Positions 40,137-48,238 of a stretch of 64,000 nt of DNA are shown one piece after another. Source of the stretch: Sideroxydans lithotrophicus (GTDB lineage: Bacteria > Pseudomonadota > Gammaproteobacteria > Burkholderiales > Gallionellaceae); contig DYJI01000001.1 of the NCBI GenBank assembly GCA_020723185.1, forward strand, positions 248,001-312,000, read 5' to 3'. The position numbers and the translations under genes are program-made. Every line of letters begins with the position of its first letter. Position 1 is the stretch's first letter. The notes under the pieces are model-generated. The model was not told the origin of the DNA, made no database searches, and saw only the letters and a list, made by a program, of their open reading frames with translations.

Positions 40137-40904
40137 ATGCGAATAATCAGCCTGAACCTCAACGGCATCCGCTCCGCTTACAACAAAGGCCTGCTTGAAT
40201 GGTTCGGCAAGCAAAATGCCGACATCCTGTGCGTGCAGGAACTCAAGGCACAGGAATCGGACATGACGCCCGACATGGTCGCCCCGCTCGGCTACCACGG
40301 CTATTTCCACTACGCCGAGAAAAAGGGCTACAGCGGTGTCGGCATCTACAGCAAGAAGAAACCGGACGATGTCATCATCGGTCTGGGCATCCCCGAGTTC
40401 GACAGCGAAGGCCGCTACATCGAAGCCCAGTACGGCAACCTCAGCGTGGTCTCGCTCTACCTGCCCTCCGGCTCCAGCGGCGAAGAGCGCCAGGCCGTGA
40501 AATTCAAGTTCCTTGAAGCCTTCATGCCGCACATGGTTGCGCTCAAGAACAGCGGGCGCGACGTCATCGTCTGCGGCGACTGGAACATCGCGCATACCGA
40601 AAAGGATCTGAAGAACTGGAAAGGCAACAAGAAGAACTCCGGCTTCCTGCCCGAGGAGCGCGCCTGGATGACGGCGTTGTTCAGCGAGGTCGGCTTCGTC
40701 GATGTGTTCCGCAAACTGCATCCCGAGCTGGAAGCCTACACTTGGTGGTCGAATCGCGGTCAGGCATGGGCGAAGGATGTGGGCTGGCGCATCGACTACC
40801 AGATCGCCACGCCGGGCATCGCGGAGAAGGCGGTATCAACGAGTATTTATAAGGAACAGCGCTTCAGCGACCATGCGCCGCTGACGGTGGATTACAAGGA
40901 TTGA
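40137..40904 (+). CDS. xthA: Exodeoxyribonuclease III
   Basis: An AP endonuclease and 3' exonuclease of base-excision repair. The 255-residue protein has MRIISLNLNGIRSA with the metal-ligand Asn, CVQELKAQ with the catalytic Glu, GYSGVGIYSKK, GDWNIAH and the C-terminal SDHAPLTVDY. The true ATG is at 40137; the upstream frame to 39981 overlaps pyrE. The pyrE-xthA divergent pair is common in betaproteobacteria. It is followed by a long repeat-rich spacer. Confidence 0.95.
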   Translation: MRIISLNLNGIRSAYNKGLLEWFGKQNADILCVQELKAQESDMTPDMVAPLGYHGYFHYAEKKGYSGVGIYSKKKPDDVIIGLGIPEFDSEGRYIEAQYGNLSVVSLYLPSGSSGEERQAVKFKFLEAFMPHMVALKNSGRDVIVCGDWNIAHTEKDLKNWKGNKKNSGFLPEERAWMTALFSEVGFVDVFRKLHPELEAYTWWSNRGQAWAKDVGWRIDYQIATPGIAEKAVSTSIYKEQRFSDHAPLTVDYKD

Positions 40905-41424
40905 GTTGTAGGTTGGGAGGAGCGTAGCGATACCCAACAAAGTCAAAACCGTCGGGGGTTGCCCGACAGCAAGTTACTTTCTTTTGCTTCGCCAAAAGAA
41001 AGTAACCAAAGAAAAGGCGACCCTGGTTTGCCGCCCCTTCGGGGTTCCCTGCGTTGCTCGAACGGTCGGGCCTCCTCATAAACTCGCACGATCCGCTACG
41101 CGGCCACGTGCTCAAACATATTCGTCGGACTACCCCCGCCCGTCCTGCGCTACTCGGCGGCGCTCAAGGGAAGGAAGGTCAACTGCGATAAGGTCAACTG
41201 TGATTTTGTGTGCGCTTTGTGCACATCTCTTGTTTATTTGGCGATGCGGGCTTGCCCGCATCGCGGATTGGCTTTGGACTTTTGGTTTAGGGGTTTCGAA
41301 TTTCCTCCCCTGTGCGCCGCCGAGTAGCGCAGGCTGGTCAGGGGATTTCGGCGAGGACTGTCTGAGCGCGTAGCGCGAGTTCCGCAGCCGCCTGACCAGT
41401 CGACAACAAGCCGCAACGCGGATT

Positions 41425-41466
41425 GTTGCGGCGAAGACTAACCTTCAGGTTATGTCGTAGCCAACA
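41425..41466 (+). repeat. Dispersed repeat, copy A
   Basis: A unit of about 42 bp with the core GCGGCGAAGACTAACCTTC followed by AGGTTATGTCGTAGCCAACA. It contains the small dyad TAACCT-TC-AGGTTA. Similar units occur at 41545-41582 and, inverted, at 43942-43983. Confidence 0.75.
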
Positions 41467-41544
41467 ACGCAGGGAACCCCGAAGGGGCGGCGCACCGGGG
41501 GCGCCTTCTTTTGGTTACTTTTCTTGGCAAGACAAGACAACGAA

Positions 41545-41582
41545 GTCGCGGCGAAGACTTACCTTTAGGTTAGTCGGAGCCA
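41545..41582 (+). repeat. Dispersed repeat, copy B (diverged)
   Basis: GTCGCGGCGAAGACTTACCT followed by TTAGGTTAGTCGGAGCCA. It shares the GCGGCGAAGACT start and the ACCT/AGGT dyad with copy A, with several substitutions and a small deletion. Confidence 0.65.
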
Positions 41583-41676
41583 AAAGTGACTTGCTGTCGG
41601 GCAACCCCCGACGGTTTTGAATTGAATCCATCCGGCGCAATGCCCTTCGGTTATTGCGCCCTACGCGGGCTTGTTG

Positions 41677-41961
41677 CTATAGCGTGCAATATGCGACAGC
41701 AATTTGTGGGCGACTATCTACTTTGCATAACATCGTTCCAGCAACGGACTTGCTATCACACAACATGTCAGCCCAATCTTTATGGCTCTGGCATCCGCCT
41801 AGATCCTTGAACCTAGCTGCCACAAAACAATTAGATTCGCCCTGCCCACAGATTACGTATTTAACGGGGGTGTCACCCTTTGCGGACTTAACACCATCTG
41901 ATTTTTCATGGCTGCACCCGACAAAAACCAACAATAGAAGTATCGTAAATAGACTTTTCAC
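41677..41961 (-). CDS. Small cysteine-rich lipoprotein of unknown function
   Basis: A 94-residue protein with a lipoprotein signal, MKSLFTILLLLVFVGC, whose lipobox LVFVGC gives lipidation at C16. The mature part is about 79 residues and contains six more Cys (VICGQGESNCFVA, GGCQSHKDWADMLC, AGTMLCKVD, VAYC), which suggests disulfides in the periplasm. I do not recognise a family. It has an ATG start at 41961 and is read away from the AmpG-like gene region in the same orientation, 24 bp downstream of nothing else obvious. The local base composition is more AT-rich than that of its neighbours, so recent acquisition is possible. Confidence 0.7.
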   Translation of the reverse strand: MKSLFTILLLLVFVGCSHEKSDGVKSAKGDTPVKYVICGQGESNCFVAARFKDLGGCQSHKDWADMLCDSKSVAGTMLCKVDSRPQIAVAYCTL

Positions 41962-41985
41962 GTTAGCTCCTTCAGATTAAGCAAA

Positions 41986-43236
41986 CTAATTTTTTTGCTC
42001 CTCACCCCACGGCGCAACCTTCAGCAACAACACCATCCCCGGTATCGCCAGCAACACACACAGCATAAAGAACATCGTCCACCCCATGCTCTCCACCAGC
42101 CACCCCGTCGCGGCATTGGCGAAGGTGCGCGGTATAGCCATCAGGCTAGTGAACAGCGCGAACTGGGTGGCGGTGTAGGCGGGATGGGTGGTGCGGGCGA
42201 TGAAGGCAACGAAGGCGACGGTGCCGAGGCCGACGCCTAGCGCTTCCAGGCCGATGACGATGGCGAGCTGGGTGCGTTCGGCGACGCCGATCTCGGTGAA
42301 GGGGCCGTGCGAGGCGAGCCAGGCGAAGCCGAAGATGGACACCACCTGCACCACGCCGAACAGCCACAGTGCGCGGTTGATGCCGATCTTCACCATCCAC
42401 AGTCCGCCCAGCATGCCGCCGATGATGGAGGGCCACAGGCCGGCATTCTTGGCGATGAGGCCGATGTCGGTCTTGGTGAAGCCCATGTCGAGATAGAACG
42501 GCGTAGCCAGTGCGGTACACATGCTGTCGCCGAGTTTGTAGAACAGCAGGAAGGCCAGCACCAGCAGCGCGCTGTTCCAGCCTTTGCGCGTGATGAACTC
42601 ATGGAACGGTTCTACCACCGCCTCGCGCAGCGTCTTGGGTGGCGAAGCGCGATGCGGTTCGCTCACCATCAGCGTCATGGCGATGCCGGGCAGCATGAAC
42701 AATGCGGTGATGATGAACACCCAGTCCCACGCCATGTGGTCGGCGAGGATGAGCGAGAGTGAACCGGGCACCAGACCGGCGATGCGGTAAGCGTTGACGT
42801 GGATGGCATTGCCCAGTCCCAGCTCGGCGTCAGACAGCAGCTCGCGGCGATAGGCGTCGAGCGCGATGTCCTGCGTGGCGGAGAGGAAGGCGAGCAGCGT
42901 GCAGAACAGCACGATGGCGGTCATGTCGGTCTGCGGCGAGAAGCCGCCCAGTGCGGCGATGACCGCGAGCAAACCGATCTGCGTGAGCAGCATCCAGCCG
43001 CGGCGGCGGCCGAGGATGGGCAGCACGTAGCGGTCGAGGAACGGCGACCAGATGAACTTCCAGGTGTAGGGGAACTGGATCAGCGCGAACAGGCCGATGG
43101 TCTTGAGGTCGACCTGCTCGCTGCGCAGCCAGGCGGGCACGAGGTTGAACAGCAGGAACAGCGGCAGACCGGAAGCGAAACCGGTGAAGACGCATATCAG
43201 CATGCGCCGGGTGAAGAGTTGTTGCCAGACGCTCAT
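41986..43236 (-). CDS. ampG: AmpG-type MFS permease
   Basis: A 416-residue major facilitator protein with about 12 helices. The N-terminal MLICVFTGFASGLPLFLLFNLVPAWLR, the LIQFPYTWKFIWSPFLDRY segment and SATQDIALDAYRRELL are typical of AmpG, which imports GlcNAc-anhydroMurNAc peptides for cell-wall recycling. The function is taken from the family; close AmpG-like paralogues of other specificity exist. ATG at 43236 overlaps the metW stop by 4 bp; the frame upstream lies inside metW. Confidence 0.88.
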   Translation of the reverse strand: MSVWQQLFTRRMLICVFTGFASGLPLFLLFNLVPAWLRSEQVDLKTIGLFALIQFPYTWKFIWSPFLDRYVLPILGRRRGWMLLTQIGLLAVIAALGGFSPQTDMTAIVLFCTLLAFLSATQDIALDAYRRELLSDAELGLGNAIHVNAYRIAGLVPGSLSLILADHMAWDWVFIITALFMLPGIAMTLMVSEPHRASPPKTLREAVVEPFHEFITRKGWNSALLVLAFLLFYKLGDSMCTALATPFYLDMGFTKTDIGLIAKNAGLWPSIIGGMLGGLWMVKIGINRALWLFGVVQVVSIFGFAWLASHGPFTEIGVAERTQLAIVIGLEALGVGLGTVAFVAFIARTTHPAYTATQFALFTSLMAIPRTFANAATGWLVESMGWTMFFMLCVLLAIPGMVLLLKVAPWGEEQKN

Positions 43237-43835
43237 GCCTCGCGCTTGAAGCGATACACCGCGACGCTGCCGCGCAGGTTGGGCAGCAGGTTCACGTCGC
43301 CGCCCTCGTTCATCACGTGACGATCGAGGATTCGGATGCCGAGGTGGTCGCACAGCAGTTCGAAATCGTTCAGGGTGCACAGGTGCACGTTGGGCGTGTC
43401 GTACCACTGGTAGGGCAATTGCTTCGACACGGGCATATGACCTTGCATGATTTGCAGACGGTTCTTCCAGTAGCCGAAGTTGGGGAAGCTGATGATGCCC
43501 TCACGCCCGACCCGGACGATTTCGTTCATCAGGGCTTCGGTATGGCGCGTGGCTTGCAGCGTCTGCGACAGGATGACGAAGTCGAAGGAGTCGCTCTCGA
43601 AATCTGCCAGACCGGCATCGAGGTCGTTCTGGATCACGTTCACGCCGTTGGCGATACAGGCTGCGATGTTGGCGTCGCTGATCTCCACACCGTAACCGCG
43701 CACCTCGCGTGTCTCGCGCAGATAACGCAACAGACTGCCGTCGCCGCAACCCAGGTCGAGCACGGAAGAGCCTTGCGGGATCCATGCCGCGATGGCGGCG
43801 AAGTCCGGGCGGGACTGGATGATGGAGGCGTTCAT
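43233..43835 (-). CDS. metW: Methionine biosynthesis protein MetW
   Basis: A 200-residue class I SAM-methyltransferase-fold protein with SVLDLGCGDGSLLRYL (motif I), VILSQTLQATRH and FPNFGYWKNRLQIMQGHMPVSKQLPYQWYDTPN, the MetW signature. MetW binds and is needed for activity of MetX-type homoserine acyltransferases in many proteobacteria. Start at ATG 43835, as homologues begin with residues like MNASIIQSRPDFAAIAAWIP. It lies 169 bp downstream of metX, a gap that carries a dispersed repeat. Confidence 0.95.
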   Translation of the reverse strand: MNASIIQSRPDFAAIAAWIPQGSSVLDLGCGDGSLLRYLRETREVRGYGVEISDANIAACIANGVNVIQNDLDAGLADFESDSFDFVILSQTLQATRHTEALMNEIVRVGREGIISFPNFGYWKNRLQIMQGHMPVSKQLPYQWYDTPNVHLCTLNDFELLCDHLGIRILDRHVMNEGGDVNLLPNLRGSVAVYRFKREA

Positions 43836-43941
43836 CGGGCCACCTCCAAAAGGGCAACTGTAAAATCCATCACTTGGTGTTGTCGGTGTCCGCAAGCAAT
43901 CGCGGACGGTCGCATCCCCACTGCGCGGGGCCCCTGCTTCC

Positions 43942-43983
43942 TGTTGGCTCCGGCATAACCTGAAGGTAAGCCTACGCCGCAAC
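43942..43983 (-). repeat. Dispersed repeat, copy C, in the metX-metW gap
   Basis: Read on the minus strand it is GTTGCGGCGTAGGCTTACCT followed by TCAGGTTATGCCGGAGCCAACA, closely matching copy A at 41425-41466, with the same dyad. It has inserted between two genes that are usually adjacent in one operon. A GTCCGC/GCGGAC hairpin (43888-43907) lies in the same gap. Confidence 0.75.
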
Positions 43984-44004
43984 AAGTCGCTACGCGTCGT
44001 GTTG

Positions 44005-45138
44005 TCATGCTGCTACTCCCTCCGCCACGCGCTCAAGATAATTCCGCATCACCGCAAAATACTGTTCGTCCTGCATCAGGAAGGAATCGTGACCGTGTTG
44101 CGAAGTGATTTCCGCATAGCTCACGTCGCGCTTGTTGTGCAGCAGTGCTTTCACGATCTCGCGCGAACGGTCGGGTGAGAAGCGCCAGTCGCTGGAGAAA
44201 GACACCACCAGATAGTTGGCCTGCACGTTGGCGAAGGCGCGCGCAAGATTGTGTTCGGTATGGCGTGCCGGGTCGAAGTAATCCAGCGCCTTGGTCATCA
44301 GCAGGTAGGTGTTGGCGTCGAAATACGCGGCGAACTTGTCGCCCTGGTAGCGCAGATAGGATTCGACCTCGAACTCGATGTCGTAGCCGTACTTGTATTC
44401 ACCGGAGCGCAGGCCGCGACCGAACTTGCCCGCCATCGCATCGTCGGAAAGATAGGTGATGTGTCCCAGCATGCGCGCCAGGCGCAGGCCACGCGTCGGC
44501 ACCACGCCGTGCTGGTAGAAATCGCCGCCATGGAAATCCGGGTCGGTCAGGATGGCGTTGCGCGCCACGTCGTTGAACGCGATGTTCTCGGTGGTCAGGT
44601 GCGGAGCGGTGGCGATGGCCAGCACGTTGCGCACGCGTTCGGGATAAGCGATCGACCACTGCATCGCCTGCATGCCGCCCAGGCTACCGCCGATGATGGC
44701 AGCGAACTGCCGGATGCCGAGCTGGTCGGCCAGGCGCGCCTGCGCCTGTACCCAGTCTTCCACCGTTACCATGGGGAAATGCGAACCATAGGGTTTGCCG
44801 GTCTCCGGATTGATCGAGGAGGGGCCGGAGGACCCATGACAACCGCCGAGGTTGTTAAGGCCGATGACGAAGAAGTGGTCAGTGTCGATGGGTTTGCCGG
44901 GGCCGACCATGTTGTCCCACCAGCCCAGGTTCTTGGGCTGGTCGGCATAGGTACCGGCGACATGGTGGTGGCCTGACAGCGCGTGGCAGATAAGGATGGC
45001 GTTGGACTTGGCGGCATTCAGCGTGCCATAGGTCTCGTACATCAATTCGTAGCGCGGCAGAACCTTGCCGCAGGCGAAATGCAGCGGTTCCTCGAAGCTG
45101 GCGCGTTGCGCGCTGACGATGCCTACCGATCCAGACAA
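44005..45138 (-). CDS. metX: Homoserine O-acyltransferase MetX
   Basis: An alpha/beta-hydrolase-fold enzyme that acylates homoserine for methionine synthesis. The 377-residue protein has [34 protein letters not shown], the nucleophile S152 in [14 protein letters not shown], and the late Asp and His in SDWRFSP and SQHGHDSF. Betaproteobacterial MetX proteins paired with MetW often use succinyl-CoA rather than acetyl-CoA, so the acyl donor is uncertain. The start is TTG at 45138, preceded by GGGAG; no ATG is available at the family start. A candidate SAM-II riboswitch and terminator lie in its leader. Confidence 0.94.
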   Translation of the reverse strand: MSGSVGIVSAQRASFEEPLHFACGKVLPRYELMYETYGTLNAAKSNAILICHALSGHHHVAGTYADQPKNLGWWDNMVGPGKPIDTDHFFVIGLNNLGGCHGSSGPSSINPETGKPYGSHFPMVTVEDWVQAQARLADQLGIRQFAAIIGGSLGGMQAMQWSIAYPERVRNVLAIATAPHLTTENIAFNDVARNAILTDPDFHGGDFYQHGVVPTRGLRLARMLGHITYLSDDAMAGKFGRGLRSGEYKYGYDIEFEVESYLRYQGDKFAAYFDANTYLLMTKALDYFDPARHTEHNLARAFANVQANYLVVSFSSDWRFSPDRSREIVKALLHNKRDVSYAEITSQHGHDSFLMQDEQYFAVMRNYLERVAEGVAA

Positions 45139-45146
45139 GTGACACT

Positions 45147-45186
45147 CCCAAAAACAAAACCCGCACAGCTTGGAGCTAGAGCGGGT
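45147..45186 (-). terminator. Intrinsic terminator in the metX leader
   Basis: On the minus strand ACCCGC (45186-45181) pairs with GCGGGT (45164-45159), with an inner TAGCT/AGCTG pairing, followed by TTTTGTTTTT. It sits between the candidate SAM-II aptamer and the TTG start of metX, as expected for an expression platform that stops transcription when SAM is bound. Confidence 0.8.
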
Positions 45187-45190
45187 CGTT

Positions 45191-45247
45191 TCGCTTTAGC
45201 TGGAATGTTTAACGTGCCCCGCAAGCTGAGCTCAAATCGGCACGGGG
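45191..45247 (-). promoter_or_regulatory. Candidate SAM-II (SAM_alpha) riboswitch upstream of metX
   Basis: On the minus strand the leader reads CGTGCC, then GATTTGAGCTCAGCTTGCGG, then GGCACG, then TTAAACATTCCAGCTAAAGC. The CGTGCC/GGCACG stem, the GATTTGA and GCTTGC loop parts, CACGTTAAAC and AGCTAAAG after it are the conserved landmarks of the SAM-II pseudoknot as I recall its consensus. Its place in front of a methionine gene and a terminator supports it strongly. The class is known mainly from Alphaproteobacteria. Confidence 0.8.
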
Positions 45248-45250
45248 CGA

Positions 45251-45279
45251 AGTGTCCGTGTTTTGTTACAGGCTGTCAA
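45251..45279 (-). promoter_or_regulatory. Probable metX promoter
   Basis: On the minus strand a perfect -35 TTGACA (45279-45274) is followed after 17 bp by GACACT (45256-45251), a weaker -10. The start would fall near 45244, right at the 5' end of the candidate SAM-II aptamer stem. Confidence 0.5.
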
Positions 45280-45438
45280 TTCACATAGTGAGCGGGGAGA
45301 TCGCGTGCGCTGAAACAAAACTGTCATGCAGGCTTAACGAGGCGGTAACAAAGCGACGGCATGATGCGTTCCCAGTTCTTTCGGCGCTTGGCCGCTAAGA
45401 GCCAAGTGCAGTTATCTATTCAACGACAAGGAGTGACC

Positions 45439-46431
45439 ATGAAGCAAAAACTGATCGCACTGGCAATCGCCTCTGCCCTCTCTGCCCCCGCTTTCGCTGA
45501 CAATGCAAACATCAACGTTTACGGCAAGGCGTTCCTGACATTCGACCAGCACGACACCGGCGTGGCAGGCGCTTCCAGCGCGATGCGCGTGAACACCAAC
45601 GCTTCCCGTTTCGGCGTGAAGGGTGACGAAGACCTGGGCGACGGTCTGAAGGCTGTTTACCAGTACGAAGTCGAGATGGATGCTGATGGCAGCACTGGTG
45701 CTGGCCTGGGCAAGACACGCAACAGCTTTGCTGGTCTGCAGGGCGAGTTCGGTAAGGTCGTTCTGGGTATCCACGACTCCCCGTTCAAGGTCGCTCACAA
45801 CGCGATTGAACTGTTCGACAACACCACTTCCTGGAGCGCGATCAACACCATCGGCAAGTCTGCTGGCAAGGACTACAACACCCGCCAGAAGAACATGGTG
45901 CAATACTGGTCTCCGAAGATGGGCGCTCTGACAGCAGCGGTGATGTATTCTCCGGACGAAGCAAAAACAGCAACCAAGAACGCAAGCATCCTGTCCATGT
46001 CCGCAACTTTCGCACAGGACGAGATCTACGCAGCGGCAGCGTATGAGAGCCGTGCGGATGTGGTCGTCGGCACGACCGACAGCGCCTTCCGTCTGGTCGG
46101 CAAGTTCGATCTGGCCGATGCATGGTTGGGCGCGATGTTCGAGAACATCAAGACCAATACCAACGCGACAGCCAGCGTGACCGGCAAGAACGTGGAACTG
46201 GTCGGCGGCGTCAAGATGGGCGCATCCAGCTTCGCAGCCAGCTTCGCCAAGGCAGGCTCCACTGCCGCGACAGGCGCAGCAGCCAACGATGTGAACCAGC
46301 TGTCTCTGAAGTATGCATACAAGTTCAGCAAGCGTACCGAAGCTTTCGCTGCTTACGCTTCGAAGAAGACCAACGGCGCGACCAGCGTGACTGCTACCAC
46401 CATCGGCGGCGGCATCGTCCACTCGTTCTAA
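45439..46431 (+). CDS. Gram-negative outer-membrane porin
   Basis: A 330-residue porin of the betaproteobacterial OmpC-like (Porin_4) family. The signal peptide MKQKLIALAIASALSAPAFA is followed by INVYGKAFLTFDQ, SRFGVKGDEDLGDGLKAVYQYE and NSFAGLQGEFGKVVLGIHDSPFK (loop 3 region), and it ends in VHSF with the C-terminal Phe required for outer-membrane assembly. The sequence alternates as in beta strands and probably forms a 16-strand trimer. ATG 45439 follows AAGGAGTG. Substrate selectivity is not evident. Divergent from metX, with a 300-bp shared upstream region. Confidence 0.94.
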   Translation: MKQKLIALAIASALSAPAFADNANINVYGKAFLTFDQHDTGVAGASSAMRVNTNASRFGVKGDEDLGDGLKAVYQYEVEMDADGSTGAGLGKTRNSFAGLQGEFGKVVLGIHDSPFKVAHNAIELFDNTTSWSAINTIGKSAGKDYNTRQKNMVQYWSPKMGALTAAVMYSPDEAKTATKNASILSMSATFAQDEIYAAAAYESRADVVVGTTDSAFRLVGKFDLADAWLGAMFENIKTNTNATASVTGKNVELVGGVKMGASSFAASFAKAGSTAATGAAANDVNQLSLKYAYKFSKRTEAFAAYASKKTNGATSVTATTIGGGIVHSF

Positions 46432-46459
46432 GCCAGATCCGGTCTGAGCTGTAAGAAAC

Positions 46460-46490
46460 AGAACGGGCACCGCAAGGTGCCCGTTCTGCA
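46460..46490. terminator. Terminator after the porin gene
   Basis: A perfect 12-bp stem, AGAACGGGCACC and its complement, with a GCAA loop. It lies 28 bp past the porin stop and 21 bp from the converging ptsI end; T-rich tails on both sides are short (GCATTTG; TGTTTCTT), so it may act in both directions. Confidence 0.8.
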
Positions 46491-46510
46491 TTTGTGCTGC
46501 AGGAAACTGA

Positions 46511-48238
46511 TTAGAGCGCGTTCAGTTTGTCCAGCAGTTCGCGGATCTTGAGCGGGTCATCCGCGCGCAGGATGCGCTGTACCAGCGGCGTGACTTCGGA
46601 CAGGCTGGTGGTGAGCACGCGCTGTTTCGTGCCCAGCAATTGGGCCGGATGCATGGAGAACTGGCGCAGGCCCAGACCCAGCAGCAAACGCGTATAGATC
46701 AATTCACCCGCCATCTCGCCGCACACCGAGACCGGGATGTCGGCCTTGTTGGCAGTCGTGATCACGTGCGACAGCAACTCCAGGATCGCCGGATGCAGCG
46801 GGTCATAGAGATGTGCGACCTCCTCGTCTGTACGGTCGATGGCCAGCGTGTACTGGATCAGGTCGTTGGTACCGATGGAAAGGAAATCAAGCTTCTTGAT
46901 GAATGCACCCAGCGCCAGCGCGGCCGCCGGGATCTCGATCATGCCGCCGATGGGCACGTCCTCGCGGAACGGGATGTTCTGTGCCGCCAGCTCCTGTTTG
47001 ACTGAGTCGATCAACTGCAGGGTCTGGTTGATCTCCGATGCACCGGACAACATGGGTACCAGTATCTTGAGGTTGCCATACACCGATGCGCGCAACAGCG
47101 CGCGTAGCTGGGTGCGGAACAACTGCGGCTCGGCCAGGCACAGGCGGATGGCGCGCAGGCCGAGCGCCGGGTTGCTGGCGACGCGGGTCACGCCCTTGAG
47201 CTGCTTGTCCGCGCCGAGGTCATAGGTGCGGATGGTGACCGGCTTGTCCTTCAGTCCCTGGAGTACTGCGCGGTAGGCTTCATACTGTTCCTCCTCGTCG
47301 GGCAGGTCGTCGCGGTTGAGGAACAGGAACTCGCTGCGGAACAGGCCGACGCCGTTGGCACCGTTGTCCTTGACCTGCTGCACGTCGGTCGGCATCTCGA
47401 TGTTCGCCATCAGGTCGATGACGGTGCCGTCCAGCGTGTTGGCGCGCGCCGTCTTCAGGCGCTTCAGTTTCTGGCGTTCCAGTTGCCACTCGCTCTGGCG
47501 CAGCTTGTATTCGGCCAGCAGGTTCTTGTCGGGATTGACGATGACCACGCCCTGGCCACCGTCCACGATCAGCATGTCGCGGTCCTTGATCAGCTCGCGC
47601 GCATGGTGCAGACCGACGATACAAGGTGTGTTCAGGCCGCGCGCCACGATGGCGGTGTGCGAGGTCGCGCCGCCGAGGTCGGTAAGGATGGCGCAGAACT
47701 GGTGCGGTTTGAGCTGTATCAGGTCTGCCGGGCTGACGTCGTGCGCCACCAGCACCATCTCGGTGTCATGTTGCGGTGTCGGCGGTACATGGCCGGGATG
47801 GCCGCCCAGCACCTTGAGGATGCGCTCCACCACCTGGATCACGTCGGTCTTGCGTTCGCGCAGGTAGGCATCGTCAAAGGCCTCGAACTGTGCGACCAGC
47901 TCGTCCATCTGCGTCTTCAGCGCCCATTCGGCATTGCAATGTTCGGCCTTCACCATCTCGCGCGCGGCATGGCTGATGTGCTCGTCGCCGAGGATCATCA
48001 GGTGCAGGTCGAGGAAAGCGTCGAACTCCGCCGCCGCCAACTGCGGGCGATGAGTGCGCAGGTCGGTCAGCTCTTCCCGCGTCGCGTGCAAAGCCGCGTC
48101 CAGACGGGCGACTTCCTCATCCACCATGTGTTTGGGCAAGACATAGTGCGAGACCTCGAGCGAGGTATGCGACACCAGATGAGCGCGGCCGATGGCGATG
48201 CCGCTGGAGACGGGCAAACCATGTATAGCGAAAGTCAT
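46511..48238 (-). CDS. ptsI: PTS enzyme I (phosphoenolpyruvate-protein phosphotransferase)
   Basis: Takes phosphate from PEP and passes it to HPr. The 575-residue protein has the N-terminal GLPVSSGIAIGRAHLV, the active-site His in DLGGATSHTAIVARG, then the PEP-binding barrel with GVGLFRSEFLFLNRDDLP, EIPAAAL and FLSIGTNDLIQYTLAIDR. ATG 48238 overlaps the ptsH stop by 4 bp; the longer frame to 48664 lies inside ptsH. No sugar-specific EIIB or EIIC is nearby, so this is the regulatory-type incomplete PTS common in betaproteobacteria. Confidence 0.96.
   Translation of the reverse strand: MTFAIHGLPVSSGIAIGRAHLVSHTSLEVSHYVLPKHMVDEEVARLDAALHATREELTDLRTHRPQLAAAEFDAFLDLHLMILGDEHISHAAREMVKAEHCNAEWALKTQMDELVAQFEAFDDAYLRERKTDVIQVVERILKVLGGHPGHVPPTPQHDTEMVLVAHDVSPADLIQLKPHQFCAILTDLGGATSHTAIVARGLNTPCIVGLHHARELIKDRDMLIVDGGQGVVIVNPDKNLLAEYKLRQSEWQLERQKLKRLKTARANTLDGTVIDLMANIEMPTDVQQVKDNGANGVGLFRSEFLFLNRDDLPDEEEQYEAYRAVLQGLKDKPVTIRTYDLGADKQLKGVTRVASNPALGLRAIRLCLAEPQLFRTQLRALLRASVYGNLKILVPMLSGASEINQTLQLIDSVKQELAAQNIPFREDVPIGGMIEIPAAALALGAFIKKLDFLSIGTNDLIQYTLAIDRTDEEVAHLYDPLHPAILELLSHVITTANKADIPVSVCGEMAGELIYTRLLLGLGLRQFSMHPAQLLGTKQRVLTTSLSEVTPLVQRILRADDPLKIRELLDKLNAL

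Larger units (their letters stand above)
40905..41676. repeat. Gene-free 772-bp block of nested inverted repeats
   Basis: The spacer is built of palindromes. A perfect 32-bp inverted pair (40943-40974 / 41589-41620) encloses a perfect 26-bp pair (41031-41056 / 41465-41490), a perfect 20-bp pair (41144-41163 / 41314-41333) and a central 11-bp hairpin (41241-41264, loop TT). Outside these are two more hairpins, GTTGGG/CCCAAC at 40912-40938 and GGCGCAAT/ATTGCGCC at 41634-41660. Short frames in it follow the repeat symmetry and do not look coding. It resembles dispersed intergenic hairpin repeats of proteobacteria, here assembled into one large palindrome. Confidence 0.85.

Noticed and set aside
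40984-41620. Short frames within the palindromic block
   Set aside because: They start or end in the inverted repeats, are rich in R, P and S, and appear in symmetric positions on both strands. No start signals or families were seen.
41425-43983. CRISPR array from the repeated 42-bp unit
   Set aside because: Only three diverged copies at irregular spacing and in both orientations, no uniform spacers, and no cas genes in the window.
45274-45340. Pho box upstream of the porin
   Set aside because: CTGTCA occurs twice, but not at the 11-bp spacing of a Pho box; one copy is better explained as the reverse of the metX -35 TTGACA.
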